From assembly GCA_034190875.2 (NCBI GenBank), contig CM067357.1, positions 20,089,612-20,153,611 of the forward strand: a stretch of DNA of 64,000 nucleotides. Reading direction: 5' to 3'. Origin of the DNA: Urechis unicinctus. Taxonomy: Eukaryota; Annelida; Polychaeta; Xenopneusta; Urechidae. A program made the translations under genes and the position numbers. A model generated the notes under the pieces. It was not told where the DNA came from and did not search any database. It saw only the letters and a program-made list of their open reading frames with translations. Of the stretch, positions 1-11,797 are shown in pieces (the first letter of the stretch is position 1; each line of letters starts with the position of its first letter).

Positions 1-99
1 GACTTTGGCTTTGTCATGACACTTGCGGCACTTGCCTCGCTTTGCTCCTCCTTTGGTCTCTTGAGCTGCTTGGGTTTCTTCTATGTGGCACCACAGGGG
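1..99 (-). CDS. Cys-rich open frame cut by the left edge; possible transposase tail
   Basis: Thirty-three open codons read leftwards off the window edge, after a stop at 100-102. The segment is clearly more GC-rich than the surrounding DNA. The peptide is rich in Lys, Gln and Glu and ends in the basic motif GKCRKCHDKAKV, so it carries a Cys-x2-Cys-His cluster. Similar basic Cys-rich segments occur in the C-terminal finger of piggyBac-type transposases, where further Cys and His residues follow; here those would lie beyond the edge. The DNA just upstream on this strand ends in CCACATAG, so the segment could also be an exon with a weak acceptor site. The two-Cys spacing does not fit a retroviral-type CCHC knuckle as far as it can be read. 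That this was once coding is plausible; the family assignment is a guess. Confidence 0.25.
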
Positions 100-102
100 C
101 TA

Positions 103-1163
103 TCAGTAATCAAGTCGCTGATTAGGATTAAATGATCCTTTATAGAGCCGTAGTTATTCTGCTGATTGTATTAACACGCAGATATACAGAAGTAAACCAA
201 TGGTTCAATCAGTAGACCGACTTATACCATAGATTATGCTGTAGGCAATGTGTTCAGCAAAGAGATTCGTGTTAAAAAATACTATGATGTGTCAAACATA
301 TATACAACAATATAATTAAAGAAGGGCTGTTATCTTTGATGCAGGGAAAATCATCTAAACCGACACTATCAGTAACACAAACAATGTGCAATTTCACGGC
401 AAAATCTCAATTAACCAAAATATAACGCATGATTTACATGCTGAATGGACTGAACAAATACGTAGCACACAACTTCGCACACATATGGCCGGGAAAAACG
501 ATATTGGTTCAGGCGATGAAGCTACATTCTAGTGTCTTCTGTTCGACTTGTTGGCTTGCCTTCGTCATACAGCACTCGTTCTGGTATAATAAACATTATC
601 GATAACTACCGACAACAACAACTTAATTCCGATCATATCCTCATGATCACGACAGATAATATTAAACGAAGAGCAAGAGCATGTTGTATGGCCAACTGAC
701 TAAACATAGATACTCATCTATGTACAACAAAGTAAATTGATGGTGCAGACATATTTGACAAATACGGTATTTGATGGGATATATATTAATCGTTACGTTG
801 GAGTGCATATGATCATGACACCGCCATTGCATGATTAAGAGCACCTGGTCCAGATCAATCAGCTGAGACTAGAGAAATCTATTTGAACACCAATGGGATC
901 ACTGTTCACGAGATTGACTTCACCTTAAACGACGTACTCTTTTTATCCTCAAATTACATCATCTGAAAGGGACAGCATCGTTATGCCAATATTCCATCAA
1001 CTCCTGCAATTGCTGCCTCCGGTGACTTCCGATCCACATACCATTAACTGCTATATGAAGACATACGCATTGTAAGGTCTACGTCGACCAAATTGGACAG
1101 GCCGTCGGTTAACACCCTTTCCCCAAATCGGCGCCTTCGGAAAAAAGAAGATTGTCCTGTTCT
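103..1163. other. AT-rich gene-free stretch
   Basis: No recognisable gene or element. The only open frame of note (662-844, minus) has an arbitrary composition and no motif. Confidence 0.6.
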
Positions 1164-1408
1164 TTATATGTATATATATATATATATATAGATATATAAA
1201 AGATATATATAGAGAGAGATCGAGGGAGAGAAGGTAGGGAGCTATAGAGGGAGAGGGAGAGAGAGAGAGAGAGGGAGAGGGAGAGAGAGAGAGAGAGAGA
1301 TATCTATAGAGAGGGATAGAGGGGAGATAGACATATAGAGAGACATATAGATAGAAAAAAAGATAGAGAGATATAGATCTATAGAGAGAGAGAGAGAGAA
1401 GAACTAGG

Positions 1409-1442
<34 letters not shown>

Positions 1443-1504
1443 GAGAGACAGAGAGAGGGGAGAGAGACAGGGAGAGAGAGACAGAAAGAGAGAGAGAGAA
1501 AGAG

Positions 1505-1540
<36 letters not shown>

Positions 1541-1743
1541 GAGAGAGAGAGGAGAGAAAGAGAGAAAGAGAGAGAGAGAGGAGAGAGAGAGAGAGGGAGA
1601 GAGAGGGAGAGAGAGGGGAGAGAGACAGGGAGAGATCTACATAAAGAAAGAGAGAGAAATATAGAGATATCTATATCTCTCTCTAGATCTATAAAGATAT
1701 ATATATAGATAATATTGATATATCTAGTATATATATATATATA

Positions 1744-1794
<51 letters not shown>

Positions 1795-1826
1795 CTACTA
1801 TATCTATATATCTATTTTTATATACA
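1164..1826. repeat. Compound microsatellite (TA)n-(GA)n-(TA)n
   Basis: About 40 bp of TA repeat is followed by roughly 470 bp of interrupted GA repeat (about 1201-1670), which has variants such as GGGA, GACA and GAAA. It then passes through a short CT switch near 1665-1685 into about 130 bp of TA repeat. The long purine strand could form triplex (H-DNA), and the TA part could extrude cruciforms. No gene. Confidence 0.95.
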
Positions 1827-4800
1827 ACTACAATTCACAGCGAGTGCGTTATGCCAAAAAACCCACCTTCAACGTTAAAGTTACTCCGTATTAACCGTGC
1901 CAGACCCCTAAAAAAGATGTTTAATGTCAACCCTATGCTATGGCGAAGAATTGTGGTAATGAAATATATCATTGCAAAACCAAATTTAGGAGCTGTCTCC
2001 AAATATAATTGACTCGTTGATTTATGACGCACAATAAACATGATACACCAGAGACGCATTAAATATGGTCTTTAGTGCCCGCTAGTCATCCTGTGACATA
2101 TATTAATGGCAATCTAGATGACTCCAGCAAACCATCATTTTTTTTATTCAGACAAATACAGGGAGAATAGAAATCTCCATACAAGCATTAACGGTGATTT
2201 TATAGGATGCACTTCATTTGCTGGTTCGAATGGCCACATGTATATGTGTGTTCGGAAGAATGTCATGTCTCACGTTTTTTTCAAAGCCAATCATATTATT
2301 AAAACGAGCGAGCATTCAAACAATGTTTTGTTGATGAGCTCATACATTTACATTCGTCCCATACAACACAGAGCAAATACAATGACTGCTTATATTATTC
2401 ACATTAGTGTTCTCATTCAGAGGCCGTTAAACCTGGCTTGCTCATCATCGATGAATAGATTGTCAAAGAAGGTACAGATGATATAAAGGTTATCGTTATT
2501 TTCTTTGGCTTCATGTTAAGGCTATCTAAAGGGTGAAATACTCATATCATTATACGTATAAATTCATTACGATTCAGTTTTTCATCTACAATTTGAAACA
2601 TTGTCACAAATGCGGGGATTAGCGTTTGAATTTAAGCTCAATTATTTAACTGTTTGAATCGCATGTGACTTACTTATGTCACATAGCTCCGAAAGTTTGT
2701 TAAGGCCGAGTTGAAAAAATGCAGGAGCATTTGTAACCTGTCATACGGCATATTCCAATGTAGAGAACTTCATAACGCAACAGTCATTGTGGGTCAGCAC
2801 TTGGACACTTACGGTATTGCCATACAATAAATTCTGTTTTTAGAAGTATATATGGGAGTAAATAACGCAAATCATGTACATAACATCAGCCATTGACGTC
2901 CGCAGCAACACTGGGCGTTTTGTGGTGACGGTAGATCAGTTAACGTTGCAATTTGTCATTCTAGTGTGTGGTTATGTGGTTTATTTCGTAAAGACAATGA
3001 GGCTGACATTCTTTGCTTGGTCTGATTGAATCGTGCTCGCGTAAGAGCTTTATAAGATTAACCAATAACAATCGAATAATCACCACTGCTTCACCAGCCG
3101 CTCTTTTTGTTACTAAGAAGCACGACAATAAAGTAACCCTGTCTGTATATATATAAGTTTGTTGCCAGTATTACAAGTCAGATTAACAATTCACACAGGA
3201 ACAATTCAGTAACTTAGGAACGATTCTTTCAAATATGAAAGGGGCAGCAGCCTAATTAGGCCCTGCATATGATTATTATCTAATGCAAGTTGACACATGC
3301 CACAGATAGCAGACTATTGTGCATAACAAGTTGCGAATTAGCCGGATTAAATTCTAATTCAAAATGTGATGGGTTTCTTTGTTATTGTACTAATAATCTA
3401 ACCGTTTCTGTTTTTTGTTGCAAGTACCGATATCAATGTATTTAAGCGAATGATAAATAACAAGGCAATTATAATGGAAGCAAGTAGAGCACAATATATT
3501 GATACAGGTGGAAACATTTATTTTGCACTGAGTTTCTATGTTTCCGGCTCCAAGATTAATATTGTGATGCATGTGGTTATTTGTTTTACCCCTTGAGTCA
3601 ATCACGGTACTTGACATAATTCAGTCACCACGGGGCCGAACCATACAGATTATTACTCAGTTAGTTCTCGATAAATATATGTGTTGGATAACCCTAAACG
3701 ATGGCTATGTCTGAATCAACATTAAAGGAAATGAAAATGCCCAAAACCAGCTGGCGAACAATTAAAAATACAACTATACTGATATGCATAATCTTACACA
3801 ATGATGTGACTTTGCAGTTTGAAAGGTTTTACTGTCATTAACAACGGGAATCATTATTAAAGTTTTTCACATAAAGCCCTGACCATATGTTCAAGATGTG
3901 GCATACAAAAGGAACCATTGGCTTGAGGTATTGGTTAGTTGCCATTGGAAACGACCTCTGAAACATTATGCATCTCAAAGACGAATGAGGTGTTGCAAAA
4001 CCGGATTTCTTAATGGTCTGGACCTGTCTCTTAGCGGGTATTGAATTAGCAAGTAGGATGTATGTAGTCGATAACATCGCTGTTCAGTACGAATGAAGTG
4101 TCGCATGAAATATATGTGACGCACCCAGACGCAGCAGCAGTGTAGTCAGACGTGTGTCCCTGAAACTTGCAAGAATATCAAACAAATTAGAGCGCCCCGC
4201 ATGATGTTCAAAGTGGCAGACAATATGCAGTTTTTACTGTAATAGCATTTTAGCATCGTGTAAAAGAGTGTGTATGCTTGCATGAAGTAACTTAGTTACA
4301 TATTCGTACTTTTAGTTGCTTTAAAATGGACACTCGGTCAATAGATAAGCTATGAAAATTCCCCGGCTCTTTCAAGAGAGTAATAGTTTAGGTTGGCTGT
4401 AATGTTTGCACTGTGCCGCCTAAGTGCCATCACCTGCTTGGCACTGATCGGTTGCATAGACCGGGCCTCCCGCCATGACCAATAAATTATCACTTGGCGG
4501 TAAAATCTCGACGTGTCTAAAATTATTAACATGATAATGCTGCATCATGAATCCGAGATTCTGGTTGCATATTATATATATATATTAAAATAAACTCACA
4601 TAGGATAACAATGGCATCTCAGCTTTTCTCATTAATGCAAACACCATTAAGCATCTAAAACGGCTGTTAGGACGCTACCCGTTGATTGACAAACATTACA
4701 TCTTCGGAAGAAATGAACCAATAGCAATACATACATTTTTACTCACATGATTTTCACCTGCCAAGGGCGGAAAAACAAACAATATTTATATTAATATCCG

Positions 4801-6520
4801 TTATCTCAGGATGGCCAAACTTACATTTCTTCATCGCCAGTCTAACTTTAATATAACTTAATTAGTCATCCAACCACCTCTTTTTGTAACAAATTCATAT
4901 GCCCGCGTTCGACAAATTCCCTATGTCTTTGTCAAATATAGCTCAAAGTGGTATTCACACATACTTATTTGTCTGTCAATAACTCTTTTTAACAGAGTAT
5001 CCTATATGTTATTTGTCAACAATATGATGCTAGAAGCAAGAGGGTTATTCTGTCAGTAGTGCCAAACAAAAGCACTATCACCATACACGTCGTATTTGCG
5101 CCGTCTACTTCTTCTAGTTGGAGGCAAAGGTTTGCGTTCCAAAGCTTTACATTATACACAATACTGGATGCGTACCATCAACAATTGATAAGTAACCATA
5201 TGTTTTATAAATGTTTGCTAATATGTGTCCTGACGTAACGCGTGTGACATCCTCGGGCTATTTGACAAAACTCGTAGAGGTCTAGAGATTTGTGATAACT
5301 ATGTCAAATGATTTCTTATTCAATATTCCGCAAATGTCATACCGTTCATGAAAATGTGCATACCAGTTGGATTGAATACCAAACATGCAATATATCTCAT
5401 ACAGATCGCAAGTGCAACTAAAGCCTCGTTTATAAGAGGGTCGTGGTGGGAAGAAATGGATGGATGCGGGTTTATCGTGTTCAATAAACGATTTTATGTA
5501 CCAGAGGAGGTTTTCATTTACTAACAAGGTAGATATAACGTTGGCTGTTAACCTGCGCATGGAGTCATGGATCATTCACTAGCAATTGTTGACACTTTGC
5601 CATCCATGCTCATTCTCTAAACCAATGAACAAAGTGAAAATGGTTTTGATAAAATTACAGTTTTTACTATTTACATGGTTAATTGATCTCTTAAATAGCT
5701 TACCATCGCACTGTTGTTTTGAACAATATGTCAATGTTGTAGCCATTCTACCTATGTTGTTCAGTCTCTAATATATGACGGCATCTTTCGTTATGTTGAA
5801 TGCATAACTAGAATAAAATTGACGTGGCAACAATGCATAATTATTGCGGTAATGTGGATTATTTAAACATAATTGGAAAGCATATTCTGAACTAGAGAAT
5901 ATAGAGAACGCACAGTTTACGACATTACCACACCAGATTGGGGAACCATAAATGAGCCACCTTTATTTGGTGCCAGTTCGAGAATCCACCAATGTTTGTT
6001 GAATGAACTGTAAAATTAGGTTCATATAAATAAAGGTCATCTAACAACAAAATGAGTGGAACAACAATGTATGGTCCGGATGTGGTTTATCAAAATAACA
6101 ATAAGATAGAATACATATAGAATCAGAGTACACATATCGAATTACAGGTCATATAGAACTCACAGTTTACGACATTATCCCAACATGTGTTGGAACAAAA
6201 ATGAATGCATTATCATGCTAGATTGTGACGCAGTTATTAATAACGCGGGATATATCAAAGAAGTCATATAGAAATCTTTCTGATATTTTTTAACCTTATA
6301 TTTGTTATTGCATAGCTGTCACAACCTTATACTGCCTCTTTAATGAGTGGCTGTAGCACAGATGCTGATTGATGTTTGGATCATCACGTATTGGAACTAT
6401 TTTACTAGTATCAGTAGCAGAGGGAAAAGTCGGAAGGATAAACGCTCAATTGTACAAAGACTTGCAAAATGACCGAACATTTTTCCATATTATGTCAAAC
6501 AAGCTTATACATCACAATTG
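1827..6520. other. AT-rich gene-free stretch
   Basis: No recognised gene. The longest open frames (2118-2486 plus, 122 codons; 5282-5575 minus, 97 codons) show no family motif. One 17-bp sequence, cacagtttacgacatta, occurs at 5911-5927 and again at 6161-6177, exactly 250 bp apart, with only patchy similarity around it. A short TA run lies near 4570-4586. Confidence 0.6.
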
Positions 6521-6604
<84 letters not shown>

Positions 6605-6619
6605 AATATATATATATAT
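6521..6619. repeat. (TA)n microsatellite
   Basis: About 100 bp of nearly pure TA repeat. It inflates the overlapping 6369-6605 open frame into an Ile-Tyr run, which is not a protein. Confidence 0.95.
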
Positions 6620-7785
6620 GTAGCTATTTGCTAGTTACATGTTTTTAAGGTAAACAAATATCTACAAGTCGTTAGATCTTCGCTCACGTAGACTGAGAAA
6701 CAAATCAATACTTATACGGTATAATCCAAAGAGCATTTTGTGTGCATGTATGATACCACATCGGTGACAGTGTGCTCTGCGGAAAACGATGGTAAGCATG
6801 TCGCAAATAAATGCCATATCATTCCGATATTTGAGATAGATGTCGGAAAATATGCAAACATTTCTGTATTCGCAACACATGCCACGCTGTTGTAGCATTA
6901 ACAAACTGACTTAATAAAAGCGAGACTTAATAACATTCCTAATTTATAGAATGATTAGATTATACATACACATGTTTCTCATGGAAGTTGCCTCGATGTT
7001 ATTAATAATCGCAGCTGCTGTTATACCCTGACGTTTCAAGGTCGATATATTTGACGTTCGTATGTAATAACCCTTAATTATTGAAGATTGGCGAGAGTGG
7101 CTTCCCACTGTGGATTCTTTGCTAATGTAACTTCAGCATAAATACATTAACGGTATCAAGCAGTATTGTTTTACGACATAGTACATTGCACAATATTCTT
7201 AGAATATGCAATGAACCCATTATAAAACAGATGCTGAGTTTCTTGATGTTTATTTTTTTAATCTAGCAAATTTTATTGCGCTTAGTCTGTAAAAAAATTG
7301 CTCCAAAATGCCTTATGTTGAATGAAAAATGAAAGTGCGTACTTCATATCTGAAATAAGTTAATGCCCATGATCAGTCGAAATAGCAGATTTTGTGAATC
7401 CTAAGTATTGGTAATCGTCGAAATTCTTATTTTCGTTAAAACCTATCGAACAGAGTTGGATACTTAAATGGCATATAATTGTAAGACACGCTAAAATAGA
7501 TGTGTGGTTTTTATGTTAAGGTAAAAGACTGAATTGTAGTGCAAGAGTACAGTCTAAAATGAACAGTGAATATACCAAATGATACACTTATTTGGCAAAC
7601 ATCACTGACACGGTGTTCTATTTCTTGGAAGCTGATATCCTTGGCAAATTCACTACCGTTATATAGCCCTCGGCAATTATTTTGTTTTGCAGAGAGTATA
7701 TTCAACTAGGAATATTTGGAATTCCTTGCTTCACAATATTTATTTACACAAGGTCTTAAAGATCAAAATTGTATATTTCATTTGA
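6620..7785. other. AT-rich gene-free stretch left of the gypsy fossil
   Basis: No recognisable gene. No gag, protease or LTR belonging to the neighbouring gypsy fossil could be recognised here, so the fossil seems to begin inside pol. Confidence 0.5.
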
Positions 7786-8149
7786 AGGTTACAGCATGGT
7801 TGTGTCACACAAAGACAACGGAGACCTCCGGGTGTATCTTGACCCCAAAGACTTGAACAAAGTGATAAAACACACATATCACAAAACCTCAACCCTGGAC
7901 GAGATTACATACAAACTACAAGGTGAACCGTTCATCGGAAAAATGGACGCTAAAAACGGCAACTAGTCAGTGCTATTAGATGACATGAGCTCCCGACTCA
8001 CAACATTAAACACCCCACAACGCATGCTCTTCGGGTTGGTAGTGTCGCATATGTATATCAGTAAAGGGTGGACCAAATATTAGAACATTGTTCAGGTACA
8101 ATAAGCATAGCAGATGATGCAGTAGTCGTTATCATGCCTAGAGTAAGGC

Positions 8150-8904
8150 TTAGATATTTTATTTGTTCCTTTATTGCGTCTTCCTTTTTACTTCTCATTT
8201 ACCAACACGGCTTATGAGTGCACAGGTAAACGAAGGACTAAGCGTAATCCGGAAACAAACAGAAAGCGAGGTAGAAATGGTTTTTTGGAGTCAAAGTGAG
8301 TGAGTTTTAAGGGTCTGTTCCTTGGATCTTATATACCAAAGAATTGGCTTTACCGCCACCATATAAAGAAAGAAATTATCAACCACCCCAAAGCTACCTA
8401 CTCTTCCAGCACATTCGTATGGTATGCATCATACGAGGCTTCAGAAACAGACTGTAGTTGGTTTTTTTTTTTTTTGGGGGGGGGGGGGGCGAAGGCAGTA
8501 ATATTGCAGAGGTCGGTCGGTTGGCCAGCATGGCTGGAAGAGGATTAAGTTGCTTAGCACACAGCACTCAAACCACCAGGGCCGGACTAAAATGGAATGC
8601 CGTAACTCCTTGGCAACCTAAAACTCCTTGGTAACCCAGACTAGTAAGCAGCCAGCATACTGTGCATATATTAATAGACCTACAGATAGTAACAGCCTCC
8701 CCCTAATACTGCCCACCAATCTCGTGATAACATTTCTTTCCTAACCGGCAGCCATCTTTGTCCAAACGCCCTCCATAAATAAAATAATAAATTTCTAACC
8801 AAGTATTTAAACATAAATAAATATGACTGCATCTCATTAAGCAGCTTACAACAATAACCATTTAAAATAAGTTTAGCAAATCGTTATCACTTCAGGATAG
8901 GATG
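8150..8904. mobile_element. Foreign DNA inside the gypsy fossil, with a candidate solo LTR
   Basis: This stretch shows no gypsy pol similarity and separates two recognisable parts of the RT region, so it looks like an insertion. About 8451-8855 has LTR-like content: it begins TGTAG, has a TATA-like gcatatatt near 8664-8672 and two AATAAA polyadenylation signals at 8778-8783 and 8786-8791, and then reaches CTTACA. No matching target-site duplication was found. It could therefore be a solo LTR of another retroelement, an unrelated repeat, or sequence left by rearrangement. It is a fossil in any case. Confidence 0.35.
8462..8489. repeat. T14-G14 homopolymer junction
   Basis: Fourteen T residues are followed directly by fourteen G residues. 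It lies within the foreign segment of the gypsy fossil. Such junctions are prone to slippage and sequencing error, so the exact lengths are unreliable. Confidence 0.9.
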
Positions 8905-10965
8905 GTCACAGTCTTAGGACGTATTGAACAGGAACATGATAACAACCTCAATAACTTGATGTCAAAATATTCAACAGCGCAAAATGTGATTTCAACGAGC
9001 CTCAAATCAAATTCTTCGGTGCTCTCTATGACAAGGAAGGCATGCATCCGGATCCCACTAAAGTAGAAGCTATCAATGCCATTAGTGCCCCAACTAACAA
9101 AAAACAAGAATTTCTGAGTTTTTTACCTACATTGGAACATTTATTCCTAACTTATCATCACACACTGCCAATCTACACAATTTTTAGTAGTCGGACACTG
9201 AGTTCAAATTGTGCTAATATCATCAATTATCATTTCAACAAGTTCAGAACTTTATCTGCAGTGAAGTGACCCTGGCGCTCTTAAACCCAAGCAAACCAAC
9301 AACAATTTTCATGAAAGCACTTACGGCTGTGCTTATCCAGGACAACAACAGACATATAGCTTTTGCTTCCAAATCACTGTCTGAAACAAAGCGGAGATAT
9401 GCCAATGTAGAAGTGGAAACGATCGCCGCAGTGCTTGGATGCGAGCGATTCTACACATACGTGTATAGAAAGCAATTCCTTGTGGAATGTGACAACAAAC
9501 CATTAGAAATTATACAACTCAAAAACCTGAGAGCAGCTCAACCGAGACTACGTAGAATGCTGCTCATGATACGAAGCTTTTGTGTGACAATCAAGTACAA
9601 ACCCGCAAAAAGACATGTTCATTGCTGACAGTTTATAGCAACAACCATAACCTTGCACCACATGCATCAACTTAAATTTGCAGGCTAACTTCATGCAATT
9701 CACTAAGGAAAAAAATAAACCAAAATATCATTGCAGCACAACGTGACCCATTTATGACTACACTCGTGCAAACTATCACTGAGGGCTGGCCCGCTACAAT
9801 GAAGGATCTGCCAAAACCGTTGTGCCCGTATTGGTCCTTCGGCGATGAAATGTCAGATGAGAATGGACTCGTTTTAATAGGTGAACGAGTGATGATTCCT
9901 CGATCTATGCTGAAATACATTCACGAGGAGATACGTGAGGGACATCAGGGCGTGGATAAATGGAAATTGAGCGCTAATGACTGCGTTTATTGGCCTGACA
10001 ATAATAAAGAAATAGGAGCCAAGACACAACAGTGCGAATTGTGTCCGCATTGTCAGATGTCACAGACCAAAGAAACACTGATCCCTCATGAAATACGAAC
10101 TCGACCATGGCAGGTGGTAGAGATGTTTTTTCACTTTCAGGGAGACACAAATTTGTCAGAAAATGTCTAATAAATGTACAAGCCAGGCTGTTTTCATCGC
10201 GACCGAACACAAATATTCTCAGTAAAAGGTGTACTTGAGAAAGTCATAGAAGCCAATGGCAGACCTCATGACTCGGACAACCAGCTCTCCGCATTGCCCT
10301 CTGTCTAACGGTCTCATCTAAGGAACTATAAAGACTGTAAAAAACAGCCTCAAAAAGCAAAGATGAGCTGATCAAACCCATGCATGAGTCTTCTTTGTGT
10401 ACGATGTACACCCCTGGACCATTCACTACCTAGCGCAGTAGAACTAGTGTATCATAGGAAGATAAGATAAACTTACTTGTACATATTCCGAACCACGCTG
10501 AACTCAAAGATCAAGTGTATGAAAAGCTAAAAAAGAATCATGATGCTCAGAAGCAGCACTGTGGCCAGCAAGTTATTGATCAACCACCCTTGATCACTAG
10601 TCAGAATGTCCTCACGTATGATGTCAGAAATGGTTGTTCGATGCCTGCTACAGTTTTGAGAAAATGTGAGAAGCCACGTTCACATGCTATAGAAACCCCA
10701 AATGGATCCACTTATGAGAGGAATAGGAAACACTTAATATAATTAGGTCCAGAATGACCAAAGCAAATACAATTCAGCTCTTACCCAACAATTAGTGCTC
10801 CACTTATGCCCATAAATAGTACCCCGGACACACAAAAAAAAAATCATCTCCTATACAACAATCTCCAAACATGCCTCGATACCAAACGCATCCACACAAG
10901 ACAAACCAAAATCGTACCAGATATGGACGCATGATAAAGAAACCAGATCGACTGGATATGTGAAC

Positions 10966-11330
10966 TATATGCGTCAATAAAACGGAAGTGAACACTGTGC
11001 TTCTTTAATATAATCTATAGAAACAGCTACATAATTAAATAAGCGACCTTAAAATAATAACGTTATTATGTTGAACACCAGTAATTTCTTCACGAGCTCA
11101 AATGTTCAATATACATAATATTCCTTGAATGATTATATGGCTATTATCATGTTTAACCAAATCTTCCTATGAGAAAGAGGGATGTAGCATATCCAGTTCC
11201 AACGTTATGACTCAACCATAATGATCATATATTTAACTTGTCGTAAAAATGTTGTAAGCCGGCAAGTCTGTAGAATAAAACATAACTGACTTGACAACTC
11301 CAAGACTGTTACCTTTAGAAACTTATATAA
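10966..11330. other. AT-rich stretch right of the gypsy fossil
   Basis: This may include remains of the fossil's 3' untranslated end, but no LTR, polypurine tract or gene could be recognised. Confidence 0.4.
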
Positions 11331-11449
11331 ACATATATATTTATGCATATATATCAATATACATACATGTTTTTGTTAATATATTTGTAAACATATGTAT
11401 GTTTTTATTTATATATATGTATATGTATGCATATGTATATGAATAAATT

Positions 11450-11491
<42 letters not shown>

Positions 11492-11528
11492 TAATATATA
11501 TATATATATGCATCGATATATATATATA

Positions 11529-11582
<54 letters not shown>

Positions 11583-11632
11583 CATATATATACAAATAAA
11601 ATATAGGTATATTTATATACATAAAAATGTAT

Positions 11633-11663
<31 letters not shown>

Positions 11664-11693
11664 AATATATTTATATATATATATATATATATA

Positions 11694-11736
<43 letters not shown>

Positions 11737-11797
11737 ATATATATATCTATATATCTATATCTCTCTATATATATATATTTATAAATATATTATAAAT
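11331..11797. repeat. TA-rich microsatellite
   Basis: About 465 bp, mostly TA with GTATAT, TGCATA, CTATAT and TCTCTA variants. It explains the Ile-Tyr-rich open frames on both strands. Confidence 0.95.

Larger units (their letters stand above)
7786..10965 (+). mobile_element. Broken Ty3/gypsy LTR-retrotransposon pol fossil
   Basis: This is a remnant of a Ty3/gypsy pol region. The parts appear in the usual order: reverse transcriptase (about 7786-8135 and 8905-9110), RNase H (about 9266-9615), integrase including its zinc-binding part (about 9754-10170), and a C-terminal pol tail (about 10515-10963). Visible family signatures include DLRVYLDPKDLNK and the catalytic IADD of the RT, PDPTKVEAI at the RT end, FASKSLSETKRRYANVE of the RNase H, and the tail motif GRMIKKPDRLD typical of this lineage. 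Gag, protease and a flanking LTR pair were not seen. A foreign stretch of about 0.75 kb lies within the RT part. The copy is clearly dead, with several breaks (about five or more), and looks old. The family is certain; the exact ends are approximate. Confidence 0.9.

Noticed and set aside
2118-2486. 122-codon plus-strand frame
   Set aside because: No family motif or splice context, and the composition is typical of chance frames in AT-rich DNA.
7786-10965. An intact or recent gypsy element
   Set aside because: The pol region is broken in several places, no LTR pair or gag was recognised, and foreign DNA lies within it.
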